A DNA stretch of 35,188 nt from Mycobacterium sp. 1165178.9 (GCF_001673555.1 NZ_LZMB01000165.1:1-35188), one strand, 5' to 3'; numbered from the stretch's first letter, positions 25,901 to 33,488 are shown. Program-made: numbers and translations. The notes: generated by a model not told the origin, from the sequence alone.

Positions 25901-27167
25901 GCGGGGCCAGCCGGCCGGTCCACGCCAATGACGTGCTGACCATCAGCGCCGTCATGACGACGATCGCGGTCGCGACCCGTTTGTCACGCTCGGGGTGTGC
26001 AAAGGCTCGCAGCCACACCAACATCGGCGCGCTACCCGGCAGCGGTACCCGGCCGAGCAGCTGCGCGAGGCCCAGCACCATCGGGATCCTGATCACCGAG
26101 CCGAGCTTGTGCACGTTGCGCAGCGGGGCGCCGCCGGCGTCCAGGAAGGCCTGCACCGCGTGGGCCACCGGCGAGCCCAGTCCGCCGCTGTATCCGGCGG
26201 CCATCAACACCGCCCCGACCAGCAACATCGTCACCAGCCGCCCGCGCGCCGGCATGGCGGGGCTGGTCAGCCCCGCCAGACCTGCCGCTGCGACCAGGCA
26301 GGTCCCCAGCACGGCGGCCGACCCGGTCACCAGCGGAGCGCCCGCGGTGGCGGTCGGCGCGACGTACGGGGTCCAGCTGTCCGTGCCGCGCAACATCTCC
26401 ACCAGTGACGACCATTGCGTCGTGACGCCCGAGGATTCGATGAAGTCGAGGAACGGAGGGCTGATGGCGCGCAGCATCACCAGCGCCACCACCCACCACA
26501 GCGTGGCCAACACCAGCGCCACCAGCCACCATCCCGTGTACCGCCACCACAACCGGCTCGGCCGGTGGCACGCCCACCAGATCACCGCCGGCAGGCAGCC
26601 GGCCAGGGTCGCGATGGCGTTGACCGCGCCCATCAGTGCGACGGCCAGCCCCGCCTGCCCGGCCAGCGCCCGCACGGAGCGGCCGCCGCCGGCCCGCAGG
26701 GCCAGGATGGTGGGCAGCAAGACCCACGGCGCCAGCATCATCGGCAACGTCTCCGACGAGATCGATCCGAGCGTGGTCAGCACTCGCGGCGACAGCGCGA
26801 ATGCGGCCGCGGCGATCACCCGCGACGCCGGGCTGCCGATCCGCAGCGCCTCGGCGACCCGCAACAGCCCCCAGAAGCCGACCGTGAGCAGTAGCGCCCA
26901 CCACAGTCGCTGGGTGATCCAGCCGGGCACGCCCAGCGCATGGCCGAGCAGAAAGAAGGTTCCGTGCGGAAACAGGTAGCCGTAGGCCTGGTTCTGCGCC
27001 TGCCCGAACGGCAACTCGCTGTTCCACAGGTTGGTCGCCCGGGCCAGAAAGCGCAGCGGGTTTGCGGTCAGGTCAAGCTTGGTGTCCGGAGAGGTCCGCC
27101 CGGGGGATTGAATGAACGTCAGGACCAGCGCGAACGCGCCGACCAGCCACAACCACCGTCGCGACAT
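22977..27167 (-). CDS. aftD: Arabinofuranosyltransferase AftD
   Basis: A 1396-residue GT-C membrane enzyme, nearly the length of Rv0236c (1400), that adds arabinofuranose from decaprenyl-phosphoarabinose to arabinogalactan and lipoarabinomannan on the outer face of the membrane. The first periplasmic loop has D28-T-K-L-D32, the position of the catalytic aspartate in the solved mycobacterial structure. About a dozen helices occupy roughly residues 1-430, followed by a large outside part with discoidin-like carbohydrate-binding modules, one near 710-830 (DGDSATAWVSNSLQ), a second near 955-1060 (DGDPGTAWTAP) and a third region near 1200, then helices from about 1255 to the end. ATG at 27167. AftD is essential in mycobacteria. 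Downstream on the same strand is the LMF-type gene. Confidence 0.95.
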   Translation of the reverse strand: MSRRWLWLVGAFALVLTFIQSPGRTSPDTKLDLTANPLRFLARATNLWNSELPFGQAQNQAYGYLFPHGTFFLLGHALGVPGWITQRLWWALLLTVGFWGLLRVAEALRIGSPASRVIAAAAFALSPRVLTTLGSISSETLPMMLAPWVLLPTILALRAGGGRSVRALAGQAGLAVALMGAVNAIATLAGCLPAVIWWACHRPSRLWWRYTGWWLVALVLATLWWVVALVMLRAISPPFLDFIESSGVTTQWSSLVEMLRGTDSWTPYVAPTATAGAPLVTGSAAVLGTCLVAAAGLAGLTSPAMPARGRLVTMLLVGAVLMAAGYSGGLGSPVAHAVQAFLDAGGAPLRNVHKLGSVIRIPMVLGLAQLLGRVPLPGSAPMLVWLRAFAHPERDKRVATAIVVMTALMVSTSLAWTGRLAPPGTFTAIPRYWHEAADWLTEHNTGTPAPGRVLVVPGAPFATQVWGTSHDEPLQVLGASPWGVRDSIPLTPPQTIRALDSVQRLFAAGHPSAGLADTLARQGISYLALRNDLDPDTSRSARPILVHRAVDGSPGLRKVAQFGAPVGPGTLAGFVADSGLRPRYPAVEIYRVGGDTDPATPYFVDTDRLARVDGGPEALLRLDERRRLLGQPPLGPALLIADARGAGLPMNAGVTVTDTPVARETDYGRVDQHSSAIRAPGDARHTYNRVPDYPVPGADPVAGSWTGGRITVSSSSSDSTAMPDVAPANSPAAAIDGDSATAWVSNSLQAAVGQWMRIDFDHPVTNAAITVTPSATAVGAQVRRILIETATGSTTLRFDEPGKPLAAALPYGETPWVRITAAGTDDGSAGVQFGITDLSITQYDASGFAHQVELRHTVRVPGPPMGSAVTGWDLGSELLGRPGCAQAPDGMRCAPSMALAPEEPVNFSRTLTVPTATSVTPTVWVRPRQGPKLADLITDTNVTVAHGDSDTVDVLGSAYAAADGDPGTAWTAPQRVVQHKSPPTLTLTLPRPTEVTGVRLAPSRSTVPAHPTMVAVNLGDGPQTAAVRPDGAQIVPLKPRVTDTVTVSLLNWQDVIDRNALGFDQLKPPGLAEVAALGADGNPIAPGDAARNRTREITVGCDRGPVIAVAGRFVHTAIHTTVGAILDDAPLAAVPCERDPIALPAGQQELLISPGAQFVVDGAELMTPVTAEAARPVGVSSWRTWGPSRREVQASASLTSRVLVIPESINPGWVAHTGTGVRLTPIAVNGWQQGWVVPAGDPGTITLTFSSNSLYRAGLAVGLALLPLLAMLALWRTRRKDEAAAPARPWRPGAWATVPALAAAGLIAGWGGVVVMGIALGLRYALRRRRWERLSVVCSAGGLILAGAALSRQPWRSADGYAGHSAVVQLLALISVAVLAASVVAVPERAQGSRDE

Positions 27168-27231
27168 CGGCGCGCCGGTCGAGCAGGAGAGCGAGGTTTC
27201 GGTCCCCGTCCGTGACGGTGAATCCGATGGC

Positions 27232-27297
27232 GGCGACCCGCGGCGCCCGGCTACGTCCTGTTGTGGCGACCCGCTGCGCCCGGCTACGTCCTGTTGT
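27232..27297. repeat. Tandem 33-bp direct repeat, two copies
   Basis: Two adjacent 33-bp units (27232-27264 and 27265-27297), each starting GGCGACCCGC and ending CTACGTCCTGTTGT, differ at one base. A third start of the same unit follows at 27298 and then diverges into a 45-bp palindromic-ended element. Located between aftD and the first DUF2613 gene. Confidence 0.85.
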
Positions 27298-27340
27298 GGC
27301 GACCCGCCGCGCTCGGCTTCGCCGCGCTTGCGATCGCCAC
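27296..27340 (+). repeat. 45-bp interspersed repeat with palindromic ends, copy A
   Basis: Begins GTGGCGA and ends TCGCCAC (7-bp inverted ends). Its reverse complement matches 31119-31163 at 41 of 45 positions. A partial copy of its right end, about 19 bases, follows directly at 27342-27360 and reaches the stop codon of the DUF2613 gene. Confidence 0.8.
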
Positions 27341-27360
27341 GGCCGCGCCTGCGATCGCCG

Positions 27361-27534
27361 CTAGCTACGGTTGCCGTACTCGACCCGGTTGAGCACTGAC
27401 GACTGCGGATCGCCCCCGGGAAGTGGCGGCTTCGTGTCTTGCTGGACCATCAGGGTGATCCCGAAGATCGCGGCCGCGCCGAGCAACAGGCCAACCACAA
27501 CGCTCGCTGCGGCGGGCGCAACGATCCGGTTCAT
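27361..27534 (-). CDS. Small DUF2613 membrane or secreted protein (Rv0236A homologue)
   Basis: A 57-residue protein, equal in length to Rv0236A. Residues 5-30 form one hydrophobic segment (VAPAAASVVVGLLLGAAAIF) that is either a signal anchor or an uncleaved signal peptide; the rest is a short outside tail ending NRVEYGNRS. The ATG at 27534 has AGGAG 7 bases upstream. It sits just upstream of aftD on the same strand, 193 bp away, with the tandem repeats between. No function is known for the family; conserved linkage to aftD suggests a link to arabinan synthesis or the envelope, which is inference. Confidence 0.88.
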   Translation of the reverse strand: MNRIVAPAAASVVVGLLLGAAAIFGITLMVQQDTKPPLPGGDPQSSVLNRVEYGNRS

Positions 27535-27621
27535 TCGACGGCTCCTGAGTGTCGGCTTGCGGTCGGGACTTTCAACCTAGCGCCAACCTAGCAGAAGCCC
27601 GCCCGGCCACCGGGCCGCCGG

Positions 27622-27825
27622 TCACCAGTGCAGACAGTGTCCGTGGATGCAGCGATCGCCGTATTCCACCTGATTGGGACCGGCCGGGAGCACAGGGCGC
27701 TGAAGGGCCGGCACCTGCACCAAGCTGTGGTCGGCCACGGCGAGCGTGATTCCGACCGTCGTCGCCACCCCGACCGATAAGCCCACCGCGACGCTGACCG
27801 CGGCCGCCAACGTGAAACGATTCAT
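27622..27825 (-). CDS. Second DUF2613 paralogue with Cys/His tail
   Basis: A 67-residue protein sharing the layout of its downstream neighbour: MNR start, hydrophobic segment LAAAVSVAVGLSVGVATTVG, G-I-T-L, then a proline-bearing tail with NQVEYGDR. It differs at the C-terminus by CIHGHCLHW, which adds two cysteines and three histidines that could form a disulfide or bind a metal. ATG at 27825 with GGGAGGG 8 bases upstream. It lies 87 bp upstream of the first copy on the same strand and is divergent from lpqI. I infer a tandem duplication followed by divergence. Confidence 0.82.
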   Translation of the reverse strand: MNRFTLAAAVSVAVGLSVGVATTVGITLAVADHSLVQVPALQRPVLPAGPNQVEYGDRCIHGHCLHW

Positions 27826-27935
27826 CGCTGGCTCCCTCCCTGCCAGTCAACAGGCACGCCGACCCCTGATCAGCAAGGTACCGCTGATGCCCCCTGGAGC
27901 CGGGTAGGAAACGCCCGTCGTGAAAGCATGGCCCG

Positions 27936-29093
27936 ATGGCATTTTCGCGCACCTTCGCCGTGCTCGCAGCCGCGTCGGCGCTGGTGGCCGGCTGCGGCCA
28001 CCACACCGCCCACCCGCCTCGCCCGTCAACGTCCACGTCCAACAAGCCGATGGCCGCCCCGGCGCCGCCGGTGTGCGCCGACCCGTCGGCGGTTCCGGCC
28101 ACCCTGAACATCCGCGACAAGCTGGCCCAGCTGCTGATGGTGGGCGTCAAGAACGCCGACGACGCCCGGGCGGTCGTCAACGGCTACCACGTGGGCGGCA
28201 TCTTCATCGGCAGCTGGACCGACCTGTCGATCTTCAAGGGCCCGCTCGCCGACATCACGGCCAAGGCGGGGCCCCTGCCGCTGGCCGTCAGCGTCGATGA
28301 AGAGGGCGGCCGGGTCTCGCGGTTGAGGTCGCTGATCGGGACGTCGCCGTCGCCACGCGAGCTGGCGCAGACGCAAACCGTCCAGCAGGTGCATGACCTG
28401 GCGGCCGACCGCGGCAAGAAGATGCACGACCTGGGCATCACCGTCGACTTCGCGCCCGTCGTCGACGTCAGCGACGAGCCGGACGACGCCGTGATCGGCA
28501 ACCGGTCGTTCGGCGCGAATCCGGCCACCGTCACCGACTACGCCGGGGCTTATGCGCAGGGGCTCCGGGAGGCCGGGCTGCTCCCGGTGCTCAAGCACTT
28601 CCCCGGCCACGGGCACGGCTCGGGTGATTCCCATACCGGGGGTGTCGTCACGCCCCCGCTGGACAGTTTGCAGAACAGCGATCTGGTGCCCTACCGGTCC
28701 CTGGTGGCAGTGGCGCCGGTCGCGGTGATGGTGGGCCACTTGCAGGTTCCCGGACTCACCGGCGACGCCCCGGCCAGCCTGAGCCCCGAGGCGGTGCAGC
28801 TGCTGCGCAACGGCGTCGGCTACAAGGGCCCGCCATTCACCGGGCCGGTGTTCAGCGACGACCTGTCCAGCATGGCCGCCATCTCCGACCGGTACGGGGT
28901 ATCGGAGGCGGTGCTGCGCAGCCTGCGGGCCGGCGTCGACGTCGCGCTGTGGGTGACCACCGATGAGGTGCCCGCGGTCTTGGATCGGTTGCAAAAGGCG
29001 GTGGCGTCAGGCGAATTGCCGGCTCATCAGGTCGACGAGTCGCTGGTCCGGGTGGCAACGATGAAGGGCCGCAGCGCCACCTGCGGGCACTAG
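27936..29093 (+). CDS. lpqI: Lipoprotein LpqI, GH3 beta-N-acetylglucosaminidase-like
   Basis: A 385-residue NagZ-like glycoside hydrolase of family 3. The signal peptide ends in the lipobox V-A-G-C20, so the mature protein is lipid-anchored outside the membrane. The catalytic acid/base loop KHFPGHGHGSGDSHTG starts at K220 and the nucleophile is D308 in VFSDDLSSM, both as in NagZ. It would cleave N-acetylglucosamine from peptidoglycan fragments during cell-wall turnover; LpqI of M. tuberculosis has been reported to do this. Length is close to Rv0237 (388). ATG at 27936 is preceded by only a weak ribosome-binding site. Divergent from the DUF2613 pair; the 110-bp gap holds ATCAGC-N8-GCTGAT (27869-27888). 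Confidence 0.94.
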   Translation: MAFSRTFAVLAAASALVAGCGHHTAHPPRPSTSTSNKPMAAPAPPVCADPSAVPATLNIRDKLAQLLMVGVKNADDARAVVNGYHVGGIFIGSWTDLSIFKGPLADITAKAGPLPLAVSVDEEGGRVSRLRSLIGTSPSPRELAQTQTVQQVHDLAADRGKKMHDLGITVDFAPVVDVSDEPDDAVIGNRSFGANPATVTDYAGAYAQGLREAGLLPVLKHFPGHGHGSGDSHTGGVVTPPLDSLQNSDLVPYRSLVAVAPVAVMVGHLQVPGLTGDAPASLSPEAVQLLRNGVGYKGPPFTGPVFSDDLSSMAAISDRYGVSEAVLRSLRAGVDVALWVTTDEVPAVLDRLQKAVASGELPAHQVDESLVRVATMKGRSATCGH

Positions 29094-29140
29094 CCGGTCG
29101 CCGCCATGGGCACTAGTGGGTGTGCGGCGGCAGCGCGTTG

Positions 29141-29156
29141 CTTACTCTTGAGTCAG
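29141..29156. promoter_or_regulatory. Palindromic candidate operator CTTACT-N4-AGTCAG
   Basis: CTTACT-CTTG-AGTCAG, 19 bases before the TetR start codon. It shares layout and all but one arm base with the perfect palindrome at 33473-33488 in the fabG4/fadA2 gap. Upstream placement suggests autoregulation. Confidence 0.55.
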
Positions 29157-29175
29157 ATAGACGGAGAGGCATGCG

Positions 29176-29814
29176 ATGGCGGGTGGTACCAAGCGATTAC
29201 CGCGTGCCGTCCGCGAGCAGCAGATGCTTGATGCCGCCGTGCAGATGTTCTCGGTCAACGGCTATCACGAGACCTCGATGGACGCCATCGCCGCCGAGGC
29301 GCAGATCTCCAAGCCGATGCTGTACCTGTATTACGGCTCCAAGGAAGACCTGTTCGGCGCCTGCCTGAACCGGGAGATGGGCCGGTTCATCGACGTGGTG
29401 CGCGCCGATGTCGATTTCCAGCAGAGCCCCAGCGACATGCTGCGCAACACGATCGCGTCGTTCATGCGTTACATCGACGCCAACCGGGCGTCCTGGATCG
29501 TGATGTACACCCAGGCCACCAGCTCGCAGGCGTTCGCCCACATGGTTCGTGAGGGACGTGAGCAGATCATCGAACTGGTGGCCGGGCTGATGCGGGCGGG
29601 TAGTCGCAACCCGCGCTCCGAGCGGGAGCACGAGATGATGGCCGTGGCCCTGGTGGGCGCGGGCGAGGCGGTCGCCAACCGGCTCAGCACCGGCGACGTC
29701 GACGTCGAGGAGGCGGCCCAGCTGATGGTCGACCTGTTCTGGTACGGCCTCAAGGGCTCGCCGGCGGAACGGGAAGCGGCCGCGGCGGGCGGCTCGGACA
29801 CCGCGAGCGACTAG
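29176..29814 (+). CDS. TetR-family regulator (Rv0238 homologue)
   Basis: A 212-residue TetR regulator, similar in size to Rv0238 (204). The DNA-binding domain spans residues 5-55: RAVREQQMLDAAVQMFSVNG, then AIAAEAQISKPMLYLYYGSKEDLF. The ligand domain carries FMRYIDANRASWIVMYTQ and MVREGREQIIELVAGLM, common in lipid-related TetR proteins. ATG at 29176 with GGAGAGG upstream. A 16-bp palindrome 19 bases before the start has a twin between fabG4 and fadA2, so this regulator is a good candidate to control the lipid genes 2-4 kb away. The ClC gene begins about 25 bases after its stop and may be co-transcribed. Confidence 0.92.
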   Translation: MAGGTKRLPRAVREQQMLDAAVQMFSVNGYHETSMDAIAAEAQISKPMLYLYYGSKEDLFGACLNREMGRFIDVVRADVDFQQSPSDMLRNTIASFMRYIDANRASWIVMYTQATSSQAFAHMVREGREQIIELVAGLMRAGSRNPRSEREHEMMAVALVGAGEAVANRLSTGDVDVEEAAQLMVDLFWYGLKGSPAEREAAAAGGSDTASD

Positions 29815-29839
29815 GCCTAAATTCGTTCAGGTGGCCCGT

Positions 29840-31093
29840 ATGAGCGCGCCCAGCTCGGACCGCGGCAACCTCGACTTCTTCTGCGCGGTAACCATCGTCG
29901 GGTTGCTCGCCGGAGTTGCCGGATTGGCGACGACGTTCGTGCTGCGCGCTGTCCAGCACGCCACGTACAACTACAGTTTCGGCTTGCTCCTGGCGGGGGT
30001 GGCCGCCAGCAGCCCGATCCGTCGCGTCGTCGGCCCGATGATCGGCGCCGCCCTGGCGGGCCTGGGCTGGTGGCTGTTGCGACGCCGGGCGGAGGTGCCT
30101 CCACTGGCGGCGACCATCGCCGCGCGGGAACCCGTGCCGAGGCTTTCCTGGAGCGTCGACGCCTTGCTGCAGGTGCTGCTCGTCGGATCGGGCGCGTCGC
30201 TGGGGCGAGAAGGGGCCCCGCGTCAATTCGCAGCAGCGCTAAGCGATTTGGGCACCGGATGGCTCAAGCGGCTCCCACCCCATGATCGCGAGGTCCTGCT
30301 GGCCTGCGCGGCGGGGGCCGGGCTGGGCGCGGTGTACGCCGTCCCGCTGGCCGGGGCGCTGTTCTCCATCAGGATCCTGCTCAACACCTGGCAGCCGCGC
30401 GCGGTAGGCGCGGCGTTTCTCTCCTCCGGCCTGGCGGTCGCCGTCGGTTCGGCGATCACCCGCGATCAGCCCAACCTGCAGTGGCCGACCGAGGAGTCGA
30501 CGTACCTGCTGACGGCGCACGGATTGCTGCTGGCGCCGGTGACTTTCGCGGTGGGACTGGCCTTCAACCGGTTGATGGCCGTGGCACGGCCGGCCCGCCC
30601 GATGCGGACCGCGCTGCTGATCCCCGCGCTTGCCGGGGCGGGCCTGCTGATGGGGATCTGCTCGCATTGGTGGCCCGAGCTGCCCGGCAACGGCCGAAGC
30701 ATCCTGACGGTCAGCCTGGCCAGCGGCATGACCCTGCTGTCGGCGCTGGCGATTCTGGCGCTGAAACCCCTACTGACAGCGCTGTTTCTGCGGGCCGGCG
30801 GGGCGGGTGGATTGCTCACGCCGTCGCTGGCGACCGGAGCCGCCGCCGGGTCGGCGCTCGTTTTGCTGATCAACTGGGCGACCGGGACGCACCTGCACGT
30901 GCCGGCGGTATCGCTGGCCGGCGCCGCCGGCGTGCTCGCGGTGACGCAGGGTTCACCGATCTGGGCGGCGATCTTCGTCTGGGAGCTCGCCCGGCCGCCC
31001 CTGTGGTTGTTCCTGCTTCTCCTGTTGACCGCGACCGGCGCCCACGGTCTGAAAGTGCTTGTCCAGGGCCGCACTACGACGCACGCGGGCTAG
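29840..31093 (+). CDS. Divergent ClC-family chloride channel/transporter-like protein
   Basis: A 417-residue membrane protein with about ten or more helices. ClC signatures are GSGASLGREGAPRQF (outer-gate glutamate in GREG), AGAGLGAVYAVPLAGALFS and GAGGLLTPSLATGAAAGS. The first family motif, GSGIP, is replaced by a degenerate AEVPPL-like stretch, and the inner proton-path glutamate of ClC-ec1 (E203) aligns with isoleucine after ALFSIR. It may therefore be an uncoupled anion channel or a transporter of altered selectivity; this is inference. ATG at 29840 has AGGTGG 5 bases upstream and is preferred over the GTG at 29831. It follows the TetR gene closely. M. tuberculosis has vapBC24 in this area. 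Confidence 0.85.
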   Translation: MSAPSSDRGNLDFFCAVTIVGLLAGVAGLATTFVLRAVQHATYNYSFGLLLAGVAASSPIRRVVGPMIGAALAGLGWWLLRRRAEVPPLAATIAAREPVPRLSWSVDALLQVLLVGSGASLGREGAPRQFAAALSDLGTGWLKRLPPHDREVLLACAAGAGLGAVYAVPLAGALFSIRILLNTWQPRAVGAAFLSSGLAVAVGSAITRDQPNLQWPTEESTYLLTAHGLLLAPVTFAVGLAFNRLMAVARPARPMRTALLIPALAGAGLLMGICSHWWPELPGNGRSILTVSLASGMTLLSALAILALKPLLTALFLRAGGAGGLLTPSLATGAAAGSALVLLINWATGTHLHVPAVSLAGAAGVLAVTQGSPIWAAIFVWELARPPLWLFLLLLLTATGAHGLKVLVQGRTTTHAG

Positions 31094-31104
31094 CGGCTCG
31101 CCAC

Positions 31105-31174
31105 CACCGTCAGCACTAGTGGCGATCGCGAGCGCGGCGAAGCCGGGCGAAGCGGGTCGCCACCGTCAGCACTA
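31105..31174. repeat. Direct repeats flanking repeat copy B
   Basis: CACCGTCAGCACTA occurs at 31105-31118 and again at 31161-31174, bracketing the 45-bp element. The second copy contains the htdX stop codon. The arrangement looks like a duplication made on insertion or by slippage. Confidence 0.7.
31119..31163 (-). repeat. 45-bp interspersed repeat with palindromic ends, copy B (inverted)
   Basis: Reverse complement of the element at 27296-27340 with four mismatches; ends GTGGCGA/TCGCCAC are kept. It fills the 78-bp gap between the ClC gene and the convergent htdX, where it could fold as a hairpin in either transcript. Confidence 0.8.
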
Positions 31175-32014
31175 AAGCGCCCGGACCGTGCCGGTCAGGT
31201 GCGGGTACCCCTTGGCGATGTTGCGCAGCGAAATGTCCCAGCCGCCGTCGTGCTCATCGATGTAGAGCCCCGCGGTCGCCGGCAGCACCACCGGCTTGCC
31301 GAACCGCACCGAATACCGGACCGCATCGGGAATCTGCGCTTCGATATTGGCCAATACGGCTGCTGCGGTGAACATTCCGTGCGCGATCACCGTCGGGAAC
31401 CCGAACAGCTTAGCCGCGACCGAGTTGGTGTGGATCGGGTTGTGATCGCCCCCGACGTCGGCGTAGCGCCGGATCAGCGCTGGGCTGATGCGCAGCACGG
31501 TGGACGGCGGAGCCAGCTTGGGCTGCTTCTGCGGGGGCGGCTTGGGTTCGTCGGACAGGCTGGTGCGCTGCTGGTGCAGGAACGTCGTCACCTGATGCCA
31601 GGCGGTGTCGTTGCCGACGCTGACGTCGGTCACCAAATCGACCAACAGACCCTTACGGTGCTCGCGCAGGTTCTCGGCGTGCACGCGCACGCCGACGGTG
31701 TCGGTGACCGCGATCGGACGGTACTGCGTGATGTGGTTCTCGGTGTGCACCGATCCCATTGCGGCGAAGGGGAAGTCGAATCCGGTCACCAGCGACATCA
31801 GCGCCGGAAAGGTCAGTGCGAACGGATAGGTCAGCGGGACGTGATTGCCGTAGCGCAGGCCGGTCACCCCCGCGTACTCGGCCACATTGGCGCGCTCGAT
31901 CGGCAGTTCCTCGATGGTCACCGTGCGGGTGGGTAGCTCGTTTCCACGGGACACCACCGGCAGGGCACCGGCGGCCGCGCGCAGCATGTTCTTCAGGCCG
32001 CTTGGCTGGTTCAT
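31172..32014 (-). CDS. htdX: 3-hydroxyacyl-thioester dehydratase HtdX (R-specific)
   Basis: A 280-residue double hot-dog protein, the same length as Rv0241c. The C-terminal half has the hydratase-2 motif: YADVGGDHNPIHTNSVAA then GFPTVIAHGM, with D and H of D-x-N-P-I-H as the catalytic pair. It dehydrates (3R)-hydroxyacyl thioesters, in M. tuberculosis acting in a FAS-II-like route. ATG at 32014 with GAGGAGAA upstream; the gene begins 26 bases after the fabG4 stop, so the two form an operon and supply consecutive steps, reduction and dehydration. An antisense or longer frame upstream to 32614 is a shadow of fabG4. The stop codon lies within a 14-bp direct repeat. Confidence 0.94.
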   Translation of the reverse strand: MNQPSGLKNMLRAAAGALPVVSRGNELPTRTVTIEELPIERANVAEYAGVTGLRYGNHVPLTYPFALTFPALMSLVTGFDFPFAAMGSVHTENHITQYRPIAVTDTVGVRVHAENLREHRKGLLVDLVTDVSVGNDTAWHQVTTFLHQQRTSLSDEPKPPPQKQPKLAPPSTVLRISPALIRRYADVGGDHNPIHTNSVAAKLFGFPTVIAHGMFTAAAVLANIEAQIPDAVRYSVRFGKPVVLPATAGLYIDEHDGGWDISLRNIAKGYPHLTGTVRAL

Positions 32015-32040
32015 GGCGTTCTCCTCGACAACCTCTTGCT

Positions 32041-33405
32041 CTATGCGCCCAGCATGGCCTGGCCGCAAACGCGGATGACGTTGCCCGTCACCGCGTTTGA
32101 AGCCGGGCTGGCGAAGTAGGCGATGGTTTCCGCGACATCCACCGGCTGCCCGCCCTGCAGCAGCGAGTTCATCCGGCGGCCGACCTCCCGGGTGGCCAGC
32201 GGGATGGCGGCCGTCATCTGGGTTTCGATGAATCCGGGTGCGACGGCGTTGATGGTGATGCCCTTGCCGTAGAGCTCCGGGGCCAGCGACTGGGTCAGGC
32301 CGATCATCCCGGCCTTCGTTGTCGCGTAGTTGGTCTGGCCGCGGTTGCCGGCGATGCCGGCCATCGACGACAGGCCGATCACCCTGCCACCCTCGCCGAG
32401 GGTGCCGTTCGACACCAGGCCTTCGGTAAGTCGCAGCGGGGCAAGCAGATTGACCGCCAGGACGGCGTCCCATCGATCGTCGTCCATGTTGGCCAACAGC
32501 TTGTCGCGGGTGATGCCGGCGTTGTTGACCAGCACGTCGGCGCGGCCGCCGTGATGTTCGCGCAGGTGTTCGGTGATCTTGTCGACGGCGTCGGCGGCGG
32601 TGACGTCGAGCCACAACGCGGTGCCCCCGACCCGGCTGGCGGTCTCGGCCAGCGCCTCGGCGGCCGATTCCACGTCGATCGCGACCACGCGTGCACCGTC
32701 GCGGGCGAACACCTCGGCGATCGTCGCGCCGATTCCCCGGGCCGCGCCCGTGACGATGGCGACCTTCCCGTCCAGCGGGCGCTCCCAGTCCGCGGGCGGC
32801 GTGGAGTCCGCGTCACCGACATAGAAGACCTGGCCGTCGACGTAGGCGGACTTGGCCGACAGGATGAACCGCATCGTCGATTCCAGGCCCGTCGCAGCGG
32901 GTTTGGCGTCCGGCGAGAGGTAGACCAGGGCCACCGTGGTGCCGTTGCGCAGCTCCTTACCCAGCGAGCGGGTGAAGCCTTCCAGCGCGCGCTGCGCGAT
33001 CCGCTCGTGCGGGCTGGCGGCGGCGTCGGGCGTGGTGCCGACCACCGCAACGCGCGCGGAATGGCCCAGATTGCGCAGCAGGGGAGTGAAGAACTCGTAG
33101 AGCCCCCTGAGCCCCTCGGGCGTGGTGATGCCCGTGGCATCGAATACCAGGCCGCCGAACTTGTCGGCCCACCGGCCGCCAAGGTTGTTGCCCACCAGGT
33201 CGTAATCGGCGTCCAGCGCCGCCCGCAGCGGTTCGACGACCCTGCCCTCCCCGCCGATCAGCAGGGCCCCGGCCAGTGGCGGTTCACCGGCCCGGTAGCG
33301 GCGCAGCGTCTCGGGTTGGGGAACGCCGAGCTGCTTGGCGAGAAACGATCCAGGACCGGAGTTGACGATCTGAGAGAACAGATCGGATGAAGCCTTGGGA
33401 GCCAC
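32041..33405 (-). CDS. fabG4: 3-oxoacyl-thioester reductase FabG4
   Basis: A 454-residue two-domain SDR, identical in length to Rv0242c. Residues 1-205 form the flavodoxin-like N-terminal domain special to high-molecular-weight FabG; the SDR catalytic domain follows with TGAARGIG at 219-226, NNAG at 294-297 and the triad S347, Y360 and K364, the same positions as in M. tuberculosis. It reduces 3-oxoacyl-CoA or ACP with NADH. It is transcribed with htdX and divergent from fadA2. ATG at 33405. The 152-bp divergent gap contains a perfect 16-bp palindrome that probably controls both sides. Confidence 0.95.
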   Translation of the reverse strand: MAPKASSDLFSQIVNSGPGSFLAKQLGVPQPETLRRYRAGEPPLAGALLIGGEGRVVEPLRAALDADYDLVGNNLGGRWADKFGGLVFDATGITTPEGLRGLYEFFTPLLRNLGHSARVAVVGTTPDAAASPHERIAQRALEGFTRSLGKELRNGTTVALVYLSPDAKPAATGLESTMRFILSAKSAYVDGQVFYVGDADSTPPADWERPLDGKVAIVTGAARGIGATIAEVFARDGARVVAIDVESAAEALAETASRVGGTALWLDVTAADAVDKITEHLREHHGGRADVLVNNAGITRDKLLANMDDDRWDAVLAVNLLAPLRLTEGLVSNGTLGEGGRVIGLSSMAGIAGNRGQTNYATTKAGMIGLTQSLAPELYGKGITINAVAPGFIETQMTAAIPLATREVGRRMNSLLQGGQPVDVAETIAYFASPASNAVTGNVIRVCGQAMLGA

Positions 33406-33472
33406 CGGAGCTACCTTCCATATTCTTTCGAAGTCGGGGTATGCCTACAAGCACAACCGTATCGAGGACGAA

Positions 33473-33488
33473 CTTACTGCAGAGTAAG
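33473..33488. promoter_or_regulatory. Perfect palindrome CTTACT-N4-AGTAAG between fabG4 and fadA2
   Basis: CTTACT-GCAG-AGTAAG, perfect 6-bp arms, 68 bases before the fabG4 start and 70 before the fadA2 start. The central placement suits a repressor acting on both promoters. Same layout as the site at 29141-29156 before the Rv0238-type TetR gene. Confidence 0.6.

Noticed and set aside
27232..27360. CRISPR-like array
   Set aside because: Units are directly adjacent without unique spacers, and no cas genes are present.
33437..33442. GGGTAT in the fabG4/fadA2 gap as a SigF -10
   Set aside because: No GTTT-like -35 at 15-17 bases upstream; probably chance.
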